This document shows, piece after piece, positions 20,401-28,788 of a stretch of 64,000 bases of DNA (position 1 is the first letter of the stretch; the number at the start of each line of letters is the position of its first letter). A program made the translations under genes and the position numbers. The DNA lies in contig OZ244118.1 in NCBI GenBank assembly GCA_965215765.1, forward strand, positions 2,604,001 to 2,668,000, in the 5' to 3' direction. The notes beneath the pieces were generated by a model. It worked only from the letters and a program-made list of their open reading frames with translations, did not search any database and was not told the origin of the DNA. The stretch is from G965212025 sp965215765 (lineage in GTDB: Bacteria; Pseudomonadota; Gammaproteobacteria; Poriferisulfidales; Oxydemutatoraceae).

Positions 20401-21860
20401 CTAAAGTCGTCCATCTGTCTATACCCATAGATATTCGTGTCTTTCCCTTTCTTAATGTCCGCCTTGGAAGCAATCGGTTTTTCTTGTTTCGTCAACGACC
20501 CTGTTTGATTCCTCATTCTCAGGAACGGATCATGGTCTGCGAGCGAAGTTTTTTTTCCATACACAGCACTCCATTTATAAGCATCATCCCAATACTCCTT
20601 TATGAACTCTGGATCATAGATCCCACTTTCCATACACAGTCTTCGCAACTCATTTGTGACCCTCTGTTTCTCTTTAATGGCACCATGAGGATAGACGAAA
20701 TCCCTTATCTTTCTCCACTTTCCACGAGGATCTTGCTCAGGGAGAGCCTCCTCATACTCCTTTAGGAACTCTGGGTCAGTTATCTCACCTTTCTCATACA
20801 GTCTTCGTAACTCATTTGCGGCTCTCTGTTCCTCTTTAACGGCACCACGGGGGTAGAAAAAATCCCTTATCTTTTTCCACTTTCCTCGATGACGTTCCCC
20901 AAGGATATTCTTCGCGTGATGCTTAAGGAGAGCATCCTCGCTACACCTGACGTGTAAATTTACGCGAGGCGCTCCTTCTGCATGAGTTCTCTCTGCTTCC
21001 AACTTGTAAACGTCATCCGGCACATTCATAGCACCGTACTTATTTTTTATGGCGTACTTGAGTTGCAGAAGCTGTATCGCAGGATTGTTTTTTGGGTTTC
21101 GCGAACTCTCCAAACCCAAGTGCGCCCGAGTCTTCACCACCAGAAGATCCCTTTCAAAAAACGAGTGATCAGTTGCCGTTTTCACCGTGTAAACATCAAT
21201 AGCCTCGGACACCAAACCCAAAACCTCACGGCTCAACCCGGAACCAGCCTTGCAACTCCCAAGAACCTTCACAAGTTCCTCGTAATCTTTGCTTAAATCA
21301 CCAGGATCCTTGCCCAGGCGGGAACCTGCAATTAATTTTCCGGACAGAGCCAGAACCCGATCGTTGTAATCTTTCGGGTTCTGTTCTTCAGGAGGGTGTC
21401 CGGCAGCAAAGTCAAACCGGCTATACGCCAGGTCCAAACGATCAATGTACTGCTGCTCCGTGGCACCATCCTGGTCACACCCCCAATCCAGCGCACCCAC
21501 CGCAGTAGACAGAGCATGATTGCTGCTGATTGTTTCCCCTGTGTTTTCTTTAACCTGAATACCAGACACACACTCGGCACCAAAAGAAATATACGACTGC
21601 ATTTCTCTTTGCCATTTCCTGACATCCCGAGTACTAATCGGAATATTCTGGGTTTTCAGCGCGTTAATTTCGGTCATCACTTGCCGAACTGCCAGACTTG
21701 TATCCTTTACCTCTGCCAAAGACCGCAACAGAGTGTCATGCACACGTACAGTAGGCACTGCTCCGTTGCTGCCGAGCCTCAAGTTGTCTGCTCCATCCAC
21801 CACATAAGTTCCCGCATGGGAAGAGGTGGCCAAATTGTAAAAATCATTGAATTTAATCAT
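17457..21860 (-). CDS. Giant protein of unknown function, copy 3 (1467 aa)
   Basis: Third and most divergent copy. The N-terminal 300 residues and the last 350 or so are almost the same as in copies 1 and 2. Residues of roughly 330-640 and the Pro/Glu-rich stretch differ strongly, with insertions around the RGKW/FFYP repeats (a spacer TDPEFLKEYEEALPEQD lies between them). The frame is intact. This conserved-ends, variable-middle pattern looks like mosaic diversification by recombination. No domain is recognised. The upstream promoter-like region is conserved, with one change in the leader (ctgtgccccg for cggtgccccg). Confidence 0.8.
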   Translation of the reverse strand: MIKFNDFYNLATSSHAGTYVVDGADNLRLGSNGAVPTVRVHDTLLRSLAEVKDTSLAVRQVMTEINALKTQNIPISTRDVRKWQREMQSYISFGAECVSGIQVKENTGETISSNHALSTAVGALDWGCDQDGATEQQYIDRLDLAYSRFDFAAGHPPEEQNPKDYNDRVLALSGKLIAGSRLGKDPGDLSKDYEELVKVLGSCKAGSGLSREVLGLVSEAIDVYTVKTATDHSFFERDLLVVKTRAHLGLESSRNPKNNPAIQLLQLKYAIKNKYGAMNVPDDVYKLEAERTHAEGAPRVNLHVRCSEDALLKHHAKNILGERHRGKWKKIRDFFYPRGAVKEEQRAANELRRLYEKGEITDPEFLKEYEEALPEQDPRGKWRKIRDFVYPHGAIKEKQRVTNELRRLCMESGIYDPEFIKEYWDDAYKWSAVYGKKTSLADHDPFLRMRNQTGSLTKQEKPIASKADIKKGKDTNIYGYRQMDDFSDRSRLRRGLQKLFPRLKFIKTPRTGSFEGQRVRRDERYKWFDVRSGAKPWKLSEVDTMLNNLDACAIKDRKQTKSYREFVRVGAEDPFPVKKSQHSQGFSVPELLTRGQVGIPDLDSGACLYTLGGDTFLLSPADVKEIARQISTVVAKKDAEFKADKKEGFYLKEREQEFFSGQRSHRIREQCSEEALKISHSYALKKMYNHWLDFGSQESPDYALDRANELRSGKGIDYTKLKVLDGVEISVYDEPYYGEFKKALREQLEEIPGEGLAGASKALEILRNEPPPYSAEKVFGKIYDEKVKMAVYKALERVKRTAYVEKAGKFPSQVRAEAKVGSTEYATDREARMKLYLAKLPAEVMNSSTFKKCISGTLHVEMLANAAQYDEDCPLTQRLESMVFTHNEAVQIAAECEEQCVSQRRDAGSDKFLTRPVTVNEVLSILSDVRRLSAGYTAEDRAEEMRTRSLAPHSVILDKMKPEVQNIEEDKDTVGNSIAGLFDQVWETQSEIRPAVPARPAVPLPTPEDEGVESRVQTPVLPALPPRRVEPRPVFSPLTSEADLNGSQPSLERSRGVSPEMEEPLVEPRAISPEIRPVTPQWSENDQLSMVASEGSQELDAHSMGEPGRPLTPLGERRLSGAALVEPEDPLAEDGNYVNSLKNDLLALKFFLGLPKSVSGDLPEGKREAIQYLVDVGDVMFPGELSEAEQWSGGASQGVNAPRVKVALDVAKFYASNFFQSTTSEQTTVSKVEGGEKFDKAMRRRPASMDIKKVEPEGGARMRLFGSSKVGEAAWGAVTDLVSAEAEIYVRQFFEGSPGGLRTGIDDSELARHVEQLKVFMDARSLNNNPPTHRDIQRQLQKQVGVLPGAHSLDVGLSQMLPMTSPKVNFAEFQKKYYLPELGRLQEHASQDPALKAAKALRLNPSDEELKLCFSRVLPLAIAAAEREAQYAQAKEIDPVNRDQTICNFVGRVIWSRYVRENELARV

Positions 21861-22265
21861 GCTGTGCCCCGAAAAAATGCCGACAAATCTGCTATATTCT
21901 AACACAGCTTGGCTGCGTCGACTGCCTTGAGCACAACACCGAGGGATTACGCGGGGGGGGGTGCAAGAAGATTTCGCGCACGAAAAGTGCCTGTGTTCAC
22001 AGGCGATCAGGCCTGTCTTTGTAAGCGAGGTCAAACGGTGCCGGAAGTCAGGCGCTACGTAAAAACGGGGGAACCGGACAAGCAGGAACTGCGGAAGCTC
22101 AACGCTTCAGATTACCGCTGGAGCGCAGCAAGAAGTCGCTACCGACAAGCCACTCATTTAACCGGAACCCCGTCAAGAAACAGGATATCCAGGCCATGAG
22201 TTCGGCAACACACACTAACGCGCACACATCCTGAACGATGGCAACTGGTGCTTACGAGGCAAACG

Positions 22266-23084
22266 ATGAATAAGCTACAAACACATGACAGGCCTACGGG
22301 ATGGAACATTTTTATCCTGTACATCCTGACGTTTTCCCTGCTGCCCCTGTTTTTGCTTTCCTTCTACACTTTTTCCGAGTCTACCCAAACAATCCTGCTG
22401 GCAGTAGACACCATAATATGTTCCTTGCTTTTCACTGACTTTTGTATCCGCTTCGTACGCAGCCCAAGCAAGCTGGCATTCATGCGCTGGGGGTGGATTG
22501 ACCTCCTGAGCTGCATTCCCTTTTTCTTGCTTCCATACGTGGAGTGGAGCAGATGGATTCGTATTTTCCGCTTAATTACCATCATCAGGCGAATTGGTTC
22601 TTTCGGACGCATCATCGAGCACCTCTTCCACAACCCACTTGCCGGCACGATGTACACGACTTTGATGCTGGGCATACTCGTCATTGTCCTGGGAGCCGAA
22701 TTGTTCTACGAGGCAGAAATCGGAATAGAAGGCTCGCTGATCCACAGCTTCGCCGACGCACTCTGGTGGACAATCACCACTCTCACCACCGTGGGCTACG
22801 GAGACATTTACCCCGTCAGTCCATTGGGTCGGGGAGTAGCCGCCACTTTGATGCTGTTCGGCATCGCTCTTTACGGCTCAGTAACCACAATGATCGCCCA
22901 ACTGCTGGCAAGAAGCATAAAAAAGAGCTCTGAGGAAATGGAAAGAAGCTCCCTGACCAAGGAGCTTGACAAAAAAATCCGGGCAGCCGACCTCAGCAAA
23001 ACCGAGAAAGAGGAGGTGGTCACAGCCATCACCCAGAAATTGGAAACAATACACCAGGCACGACAAGCCGACACAAACGACTGA
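22266..23084 (+). CDS. Voltage-gated-type potassium channel, copy 3
   Basis: Intact 272-residue channel, nearly identical to copy 1, with the Arg-rich S4-like segment and the TVGYGD filter. It keeps the uninterrupted tail (KKSSEEMERSSLTKELDKK) that copy 2 has lost. The ATG has the same acgagg element upstream. It diverges from giant gene copy 3. Downstream it abuts the immune-operon array instead of the druA relic seen after copies 1 and 2. Confidence 0.9.
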   Translation: MNKLQTHDRPTGWNIFILYILTFSLLPLFLLSFYTFSESTQTILLAVDTIICSLLFTDFCIRFVRSPSKLAFMRWGWIDLLSCIPFFLLPYVEWSRWIRIFRLITIIRRIGSFGRIIEHLFHNPLAGTMYTTLMLGILVIVLGAELFYEAEIGIEGSLIHSFADALWWTITTLTTVGYGDIYPVSPLGRGVAATLMLFGIALYGSVTTMIAQLLARSIKKSSEEMERSSLTKELDKKIRAADLSKTEKEEVVTAITQKLETIHQARQADTND

Positions 23085-23443
23085 GAACGCCACGCGCCCG
23101 GGAAGGGTCTGCCAAGCCCGTGCGTGGTGAGTTACGCGGGGCACCCGCCCCCGCCCCCACCCCCGAAGAGCGAGAAGCAACAAGTGTCGCCGGAGGCCAC
23201 TCCCCTGCCGGTCTAGCCCGTGGTGAACCTCCATGCGGTTGCAGTCAGGAACAAAACTACAACCCGGCTAACAGCACTCTCAACTGGATCTGAGAGCCAT
23301 GCAGAGATGCTTACACCCAATCTCAGGTCACAGATCTAAAGTAGCTAGCTGGATGCTCCCTTCCCGGACACTGACCGTCATCCCATGTAATAGCGCACCA
23401 AGTTTTCAGTAATTTCAAAACCTGTGGCTCAATGAAATGAGAC
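23085..23443. other. Conserved non-coding spacer with hairpin, copy 1
   Basis: No gene is visible. A related spacer follows the channel pieces at 26886-27229 and 32249-32604. A six-base-pair hairpin, ctctca and tgagag around an eight-base loop, lies at 23277-23296 and is repeated in the other two spacers (one mismatch in the third). It is about 150 bases beyond the stop of the SGNH gene on the minus strand. It lacks a T-run, so it is not a classical terminator. Confidence 0.5.
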
Positions 23444-24356
23444 TCATGAGCTATCTGAAGGCGGCGGTATTTTACGCAACTCATCTTTAAATCTTTTCGC
23501 GACACCCTCGAATCCTCTGGAAGTAGGATGTATTTCATCGTCCCATTCAGAAGGATCAACGCTCCCTCTACAATTTATATAATGTACTTTCTCCTTTCCG
23601 GCTGACAAACTCTTCAAAATTAAATTAAATTTATCAATCAAAACTCGCACTATTGCTTTTTGAAGTTCAAGATCCATAATACCAATACCCACCATTGGTT
23701 TTCCTAGATACTTGCCGTCGTTTGGTATGAGGTAGTCATAACCGTGAATGAAAATATCTACTCGATGAGATATGCCTGAAACCTGGTTAATAAGTAAACG
23801 GTAATTCTTATCTATATCTTTAAAGACTTTATCAGATTCGTCATTCAGATAATCCTCAGGTTTCCTTCCAGGGTTACTAGGGTCATATTGGTGGAGCATG
23901 CTTTCTAGGTGCCCATTCCCAAGCACATCGTTTCCTCCTCCGCTAAACAAAAGTACATGTGCATTTTCTTTTTCCAGGTGGTGCATGTACTCCACTGACT
24001 CAAGCATTTCAGACATAGTATCACCTGCCGCACCCAAACTTAGCACAGCGTAGTCATCTCTAATTTTATCAATGATATCTCGCAACCAGCATGGGTGCTG
24101 AAACCATGAATCACCCACTGAGACAATTGTAATCATTTTGTATCTTCTTCTTGTTTTCCTTCTATTATTGACCATACCTTATTTCTCTGCACCAATCGTT
24201 TGCCCACTTTATAAGAGATGACGAGCTTAAGTCTTCCGCAGGCAAGCCAAGTCCCTCCTGTACATTATTCCTGTATTTGCTCTTAAGTTTCACAGCTGGT
24301 GAAAATGGTTCCGAGTTAGTGTGTTCTATCTCTAAATACTCATCAGGCTTGTCCAT
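23444..24356 (-). pseudogene. SGNH-family hydrolase, copy 1 (frameshifted)
   Basis: Relative of the intact genes at 27230-28192 and 32605-33570. The first 63 codons (24356-24165) end at a stop where one extra A (ggtcaataatag, against ggtcaatatagag in copy 2) shifts the frame. The rest reads on from 24175. The catalytic part is whole: GDSWF with the nucleophile Ser, GGGND with the oxyanion Asn, and DEIHPT with the Asp/His pair. A shorter protein starting inside (for example MITIVSVGDSW) is conceivable, so loss of function is likely but not certain. SLATT copy 1 lies upstream. Confidence 0.8.
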
Positions 24357-24499
24357 ATCCTTGCTTGGCAGATTAATTAAAGTTACCTGATTAAGAAAAT
24401 CACACCATTATTTACCATAACACTTCTCCGTAGCACCAGCACTACCATTTAGAGAAAATCATAGCACTAAAATTAATTTACATGGCCATTATTTTGGTT

Positions 24500-24605
24500 G
24501 TTCTGGTTCATCTAGTTGTTCCGGTTTCATCTGATCGTTCCGGTTTATCTGATCGTTCCGGTTTCATCTGATCCTTCCGTTCCATCTGATCGTTCGTTTC
24601 ATCTG
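24500..24605 (-). repeat. Short tandem repeats in the SLATT copy 1 tail
   Basis: Roughly six imperfect repeats of 15-18 bases built on ttccggtttcatctgatcg encode Arg/Lys-Ser-Asp-x-Pro-Glu-like units at the C-terminus of SLATT copy 1. Copy 2 ends before this point, so the repeat grew after duplication. Confidence 0.7.
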
Positions 24606-25089
24606 GTTTTTCTGATTTACTTTCTTCGTCCAGCCCCCAAAAGTCGCTCCGTTCCTCCGCACGTATCTTCATGTCCCGAGAGACAAATAGAGAATATGCT
24701 TTTTCTTCATTTTTATCTGCGTATGGGGCTATGCTCTCTACATATAGTTTCTTCTCCCTCCTCATGGCTTCGGCGGCCTTTCTGTAACTTATCCATTTCT
24801 CTTCAGGGAGCCATATCCTTTCTATTCCCTTAAGAATGACTATTATTGCGCCAAGACTCGCCAATATTTTATCAGTTGCTGGAAACTCATCAACAGATAC
24901 ATGAAGAGCTGGGATTAAAGCTATTAAAGCACCTATAATGATAATTGCGAAGGTGATTCCATTGAAAAGCCATTTGTAAATGGTAGACCATCTTTCATAA
25001 AACTTATATTGATCATCGTGTCGACATCGATAGGAATCTGCGCGTTCCATCCTCTCGCCTTTCTTGCTAGTTGCATTTTCATTTGGCAT
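24508..25089 (-). CDS. SLATT/DUF4231-type two-TM protein, copy 1
   Basis: A 193-residue membrane protein of the DUF4231/SLATT family. These proteins are predicted effectors that damage or open the inner membrane when a nucleotide-type signal is sensed. It has an N-terminal charged helix, two adjacent hydrophobic segments (about residues 45-65 and 78-95), then the family block WLPEEKWISYRKAAEAMRRE and an acidic C-terminal helix ending in the FWGLD region. The start is supported by aggagaatcgtaATG. Unlike copy 2 it carries an extra 40-residue tail of degenerate repeats (SDKPERSDETG-like). Its sensing partner next door is truncated, so it may no longer be controlled normally. Confidence 0.82.
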   Translation of the reverse strand: MPNENATSKKGERMERADSYRCRHDDQYKFYERWSTIYKWLFNGITFAIIIIGALIALIPALHVSVDEFPATDKILASLGAIIVILKGIERIWLPEEKWISYRKAAEAMRREKKLYVESIAPYADKNEEKAYSLFVSRDMKIRAEERSDFWGLDEESKSEKPDETNDQMERKDQMKPERSDKPERSDETGTTR

Positions 25090-25337
25090 TACGATTCTCC
25101 TATGTAATGGGTAATTTTGATAACGATCACTTCAGGAATGCTGTAGTAACTTTTTTCGATAGAACGAATCCATTTATTTTCATTATTTTTCGCTTTCTCT
25201 TTTATTGCAAATAAGGTTGATGTCCCTAGCGTTGTCCCTGGCTCCCATAACCCACGTATCTCAGCCAGACAGGTTTCAACTGAAGATTCAACTGATTGAA
25301 ATTCATCGCAAAAAATGCTTTTTCCGCAATGGTTCAT
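25089..25337 (-). pseudogene. 3' remnant of the DRHyd/TPR gene, copy 1
   Basis: Only the last 65 or so codons of the gene at 28789-30105 survive (the CLAEIRGLWEPGTT block and SIEKSYYS). They are preceded by the leader that in copy 2 lies upstream of the 31-codon ORF. The join at 25293-25298 is tgattg, a six-base sequence found at both expected edges in copy 2 (28958-28963 and 30651-30656). A deletion of about 1.69 kb through this microhomology therefore removed the TIR gene and most of the TPR gene. Confidence 0.85.
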
Positions 25338-25433
25338 CTACTGTTTTCCATTTGGTCACGACTAGCCTCCCGAACTAGTTAACTTGTCATCACCTTAACC
25401 GAATAATGTTTTGCTGTCAACAGCATCATTCTA

Positions 25434-25586
25434 TCAACCATTGATTTCCTGAATGCACTTTAATGGTTCAATGCTGTCTGTTTCAACAACGTTTGTGCTT
25501 GATGTTTCCGACAACACTCCATGCCTTACTTCTAACTCAATCATGATTTCGTGATAGCTGCTATTCTCATTGTTTGTTTGTGACAC
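25434..25586 (-). CDS. Small ORF of unknown function (50 aa), copy 1
   Basis: A GTG-started frame of 50 codons beginning VSQTNNENSSYHEIMIELEV and ending IQEING. The same frame exists in copy 2 (30797-30952), with many amino-acid changes but no frame change, which suggests coding. It could instead be the 3' part of the preceding small ORF after an old frameshift, since only a few bases separate them. Function unknown. Confidence 0.35.
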   Translation of the reverse strand: MSQTNNENSSYHEIMIELEVRHGVLSETSSTNVVETDSIEPLKCIQEING

Positions 25587-25592
25587 TTTCGG

Positions 25593-25990
25593 TTAGTCGA
25601 CATTTTTGATTGAGGTCAAACCCAAGTTGTCAAACAAAGCATTGAAACCATCTTCGGCATCACTGGCCATTTTGCTTTGCTTGATATGGCGAAGCTCTCC
25701 TGTGAATCTCCCGATAATATCCTCGTCATGCGTGCCTTTCTGCGTAATGACATGGAATAACTCAGAAGGGGTCAGAAAAAAGCCAAGCTGCTTAGTTGAT
25801 GGATTCTGTTTTGATGGCCTCAAGGTAATTTTCCCTCCATCTGTGCTGTCGAACCTATGCTGTCTTCCTTTTTCGACCGTATTTGCACGAATTTCGCGAC
25901 GAGGGTGGTTTCGGTGGAGCTTTGTTTGGGTGATGCCTTTCCAATAACCACGTGATCCAAGTTTGAGTGACCAAGACACTTTGACTATGC
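25593..25990 (-). pseudogene. Small ORF relative of 30958-31338 (frameshifted)
   Basis: Matches the ORF in the next unit from FDSTDGGKITLRPS to IKNVD. Single-base differences (cctatgctg against cctaatgctg, and near 25930) change the frame of the 5' part. The apparent N-terminus of the longer open frame here is only the tRNA relic read through. Function unknown. Confidence 0.45.
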
Positions 25991-26053
25991 CGTTAAGGCA
26001 GGGGTTTTGGAGAAAGTAGCCACACACAGACCGGCGACTGTTGGTTGGCAAAT

Positions 26054-26130
26054 TGGTGAACCCGGCTGGACTTGAACTAGCGACCAATGAATTATGAACT
26101 CACTGGTCTAACCAACTGAGCTACAGCCCC
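26054..26130 (-). pseudogene. tRNA relic A (full length with both flanks)
   Basis: Seventy-seven bases aligning end to end with the intact tRNA at 55598-55674. Similarity continues on both sides (ttggagaaag upstream and gaaagatttctct to tgacttgctccc beyond). The acceptor stem has mismatches (GGGGCTG against CGGGTTC) and the T stem is damaged, so it is unlikely to fold or function. Because both flanks are present, it came from a tandem duplication of the tRNA region and not from a simple att site. Confidence 0.85.
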
Positions 26131-26237
26131 TTCAGCCAAAGAAAGATTTCTCTCCACGTCCCTAGAACAAAGCCAAAGCACTGCTACCGTCCTTTCATTG
26201 TACCTGTAAACCTGACTTGCTCCCGCTCACGGGACAC

Positions 26238-26885
26238 CCTTTTGCATCCGCCTCGTACGCAGCCCAAACAAGCTGGCATTCATGCGCTGGGGATAGATTG
26301 ACTTCCTGAGCTGCATTCCCTTTTTCATGCTTCCATACGTGGAGTGGAGCAGATGGATTCGTATTTTCCGCTTAATTACCATCATCAGACGAATTGGTTC
26401 TTTCGGACGCATCATCAAGCACCTCTTCCACACCCCCCTTGCCGGCACGATGTACACGACTTTGATGCCGGGCATACTCGTCATTGTCTGGGAGCCGAAT
26501 TGTTCTACGAGGCCGAAATCGGAATAGAAGGCTCGCTGATCCACAGCTTCGCCGACGCACTCTGGTGGACAATCACCACTCTCACCACCGTGGGCTACGG
26601 AGACATTTACCCCGTCAGTCCATTGGGTCGGGGAGTAGCCGCCACTTTGATGCTGTTCGGCATCGCTCTTTACGGCTCTTGTAACCACAATGATACGCCC
26701 AACTGCTGGCAAGAAGCATAAAAAAGAGCTCTGAGGAAATGGAAAGAAGCTCCCTGACCAAGGAGCTTGACAAAAAAATTCGGACAGCCGACCTCAGCGA
26801 AACCGAGAAAGAAGAGGTGGTCACAGCCATCTCCCAGAAATTGGAAACAATACACCAGGCACGACAAGCCAACACAAACGACTGA
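26238..26885 (+). pseudogene. Potassium channel relic, copy 4 (5' truncated)
   Basis: Begins abruptly inside the channel gene (ttttgcatccgcctcgtacg) right after the tRNA flank, and runs to the ancestral stop. It has an in-frame stop (ggggatagatt), a one-base loss near 26488 and the shared ctcttgt insertion near 26676. The filter region TVGYGD is still readable. Confidence 0.9.
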
Positions 26886-27229
26886 GAACACCACTGCTGA
26901 ACCAGTGCAGTAGTGAATTATGCGGCGGCACCCGGCCCCACCCCCGAAGAGCGAGAAGCAATGAGCGTTACGCGAGTGGGCACTCCCCTTGCTGGTTCTA
27001 ACCCGCAGTAAACCACCATGCGGATGCAGTCACGAACAAAACCACAACCTAGTTAACAGCACTCTCAACTGGATCTGAGAGCCATGCAGGGGTGTGTTAC
27101 ACCCAATCTCAAGTCATGGATATGAAGTGGCTCGCTGGAGGTTCCCTTCCCGGACACTGACCGTCATCCCAAGTAATAGCACTGCAAGTTTTCAGAAATT
27201 ACAAAACCTGCGGTGCAATGGAACGAGGT
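26886..27229. other. Conserved non-coding spacer with hairpin, copy 2
   Basis: Related to 23085-23443 and 32249-32604. It keeps the ctctca/tgagag hairpin (near 27063-27082) and the atgcgg element. No gene is visible. Confidence 0.45.
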
Positions 27230-28192
27230 TCATGAGTTACTTGAAGGTGGCGGTATTTTACGCAACTCATCTTTAAATCTTTTCGCGACAGGCCTGAACC
27301 CATGGGAGTTTGGGTGTATTTCGTCATACCATTTATTTTCGGGAACAGCACCCCTGCAATCTATATGATGTACTATTTCTTTTTCGACTGACAAATTTTT
27401 CAAAATTAAATTAAATTTATCAATCAAAACTCGCACTATTGCTTTTTGAAGTTCAGGATCCACAATACCAATACTCGCCATTGGTTTTCCAAGATATTTG
27501 CCATTGTTTGGTATGAGGTAGTCGTATCCGTGAATGAAAATATCTACGCGATGAGATATGCCTGAAACCCGCTCAATAAGCAAACGATAATTATTCTCTA
27601 AATTTTCAAAAACTTTATCAGATTCGTCATTCAGATAATCCTTAGGTTTCCTGTCAGGGTTACTAGATCTATGTCGCTCGAGCATGCTTTCTAGGTTCCC
27701 ATTTCCAAGTACATCGTTTCCTCCTCCGCTGAACAAAAGTACATGAGCATTTTCTTTTTCCAGGTGATCCATATACTCGCTTTTCTCAAGCATCTTGGAC
27801 ATAGTATCACCTGCCGCACCCAAACTTAACACTGCGTAGTTACCTTTAATTTTGTCAATTATATCTCGCAGCGTACACGGGTACTGAAACCATGAATCAC
27901 CTTCTGAAACAATTTTAATTTTTTTGTATCCTTTACTTATTTTCCCTCTATATTGACCACGTCTTATTTCTCTGCACCAATCGTTTGCCCACTTTGTAAG
28001 AGATGACGAGCTTAAGTCATCCACAGGCAAGCCAAGTCCCTCCGGTACATTATTGCTGTATTTTCCCTTAAGTTTCACAACTGGTGAAAATGGTTCTGAG
28101 TTAGCGTGGTCTGTCACTATATACTTATCAGGCTTGACTATACCTTTGCTTCTATTCAAATTAACATGAGTAAGAAAATCATTACCTTGCAT
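27230..28192 (-). CDS. SGNH-family hydrolase, copy 2
   Basis: A 320-residue predicted SGNH/GDSL hydrolase, last gene of the complete immune operon. Block I is GDSWFQYP with the nucleophile Ser100. Block II is the GAAGDT Gly (about 126). Block III is GGGND with Asn159. Block V is DEIHPN with Asp290 and His293. The N-terminal 90 residues are an unassigned lead domain containing SEPFSPVVKLKGKY and WANDWCREIRRGQ, conserved in all three copies. There is no signal peptide, so it probably acts in the cytosol or at the inner membrane. Esterase, lipase or deacetylase activity is likely; the substrate is unknown. It follows the SLATT gene by about 80 bases. Its repeated retention beside SLATT suggests a second effector or a lipid-directed partner. 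Confidence 0.85.
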   Translation of the reverse strand: MQGNDFLTHVNLNRSKGIVKPDKYIVTDHANSEPFSPVVKLKGKYSNNVPEGLGLPVDDLSSSSLTKWANDWCREIRRGQYRGKISKGYKKIKIVSEGDSWFQYPCTLRDIIDKIKGNYAVLSLGAAGDTMSKMLEKSEYMDHLEKENAHVLLFSGGGNDVLGNGNLESMLERHRSSNPDRKPKDYLNDESDKVFENLENNYRLLIERVSGISHRVDIFIHGYDYLIPNNGKYLGKPMASIGIVDPELQKAIVRVLIDKFNLILKNLSVEKEIVHHIDCRGAVPENKWYDEIHPNSHGFRPVAKRFKDELRKIPPPSSNS

Positions 28193-28273
28193 AACATTTC
28201 TCCATAGCAGCAGTACAATCGTTTGGGGAAAGTGATCGCACTAAAATTAATTTACAGTGGTTCACCATTTTAG

Positions 28274-28747
28274 TTATTTTAATCTCTTTTGGCTGTCCAT
28301 TCCCCAAAAGTTACTCTGTTCCTCAGCCTGTATTTTTACGCATCGAGTGACGAAGAGGGAATAAGCATCTTCTTCATCTTGGTCTGCGTATGGGGCTATG
28401 TTCTCGACATATAGTTGGCTCTCCCTCCTCATGGCTTCGGCGGCCTTTCTGTAATTTGTCCATTTCTCTTCAGGGAGCCATACTCTTTCGATCCCCTTAA
28501 GAATGACTATTAGTGCGCCAAAACCAGCCAATATTTCTTTAACTGATTGATCCCCAAGTTCAAGAACTGGGATAAAAGTTATTAAAGCGCCAAGAATGAT
28601 AATTGCTATACTAATTCCACTGAAAAGTAGCTTGTTACAAGCAGATTTATCTTCATAGAACTTAAATTGATCATCGTGTAGATTTCGATAGGAATTTACG
28701 CGTTCCATCCTTTTGTTTTGATGGCTAGTTGTGTTTTGACTTGTCAT
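28274..28747 (-). CDS. SLATT/DUF4231-type two-TM protein, copy 2
   Basis: A 157-residue inner-membrane protein of the SLATT/DUF4231 family, which is predicted to act as a pore-forming or membrane-disrupting effector in signal-gated immunity. Two hydrophobic segments lie at about residues 40-62 and 71-88. The family block LPEEKWTNYRKAAEAMRRE follows (91-109), then the NIAPYADQDEEDAYSLFV helix. The start at 28747 is chosen over 28759 because it aligns with copy 1, where a clear ribosome-binding site marks it. It sits about 40 bases after the TPR gene and about 80 before the SGNH gene, so it is part of one transcript. Confidence 0.85.
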   Translation of the reverse strand: MTSQNTTSHQNKRMERVNSYRNLHDDQFKFYEDKSACNKLLFSGISIAIIILGALITFIPVLELGDQSVKEILAGFGALIVILKGIERVWLPEEKWTNYRKAAEAMRRESQLYVENIAPYADQDEEDAYSLFVTRCVKIQAEEQSNFWGMDSQKRLK

Positions 28748-28788
28748 TACGATTCTCATATTTAATGGTGGTTTTAATAACGATCATT

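Larger units (their letters stand above)
16758..23130. repeat. Tandem unit 3 (right end replaced)
   Basis: Third unit: pyrD fragment, giant gene copy 3 and channel copy 3. Shortly after the channel stop (23084), similarity to units 1 and 2 ends in a G/C run. Instead of druA, the immune-operon array follows. A channel tail next to an intact druA reappears at 50245, so the unit seems to have been split by later insertions. Confidence 0.85.

Noticed and set aside
23085..23443. Group II intron or retroelement fragment
   Set aside because: A gtgcg-like start was noticed near 23120, but no domain V-like structure or reverse-transcriptase coding sense is present in any of the three spacer copies.
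24500..24605. CRISPR-like short repeats
   Set aside because: Units are contiguous without spacers and encode the SLATT tail. The suhB tail repeats are likewise coding. No CRISPR array or cas gene is visible.
25990..26087. Protein N-terminus MVASSSPAG read through the tRNA relic
   Set aside because: These codons are the tRNA 3' half read as protein. They occur in both units only because the tRNA was copied.
26054..26130. A second functional CAU tRNA
   Set aside because: The acceptor and T stems carry mismatches and the -10 element has changed, so it is a relic. The same holds for 31418-31494.
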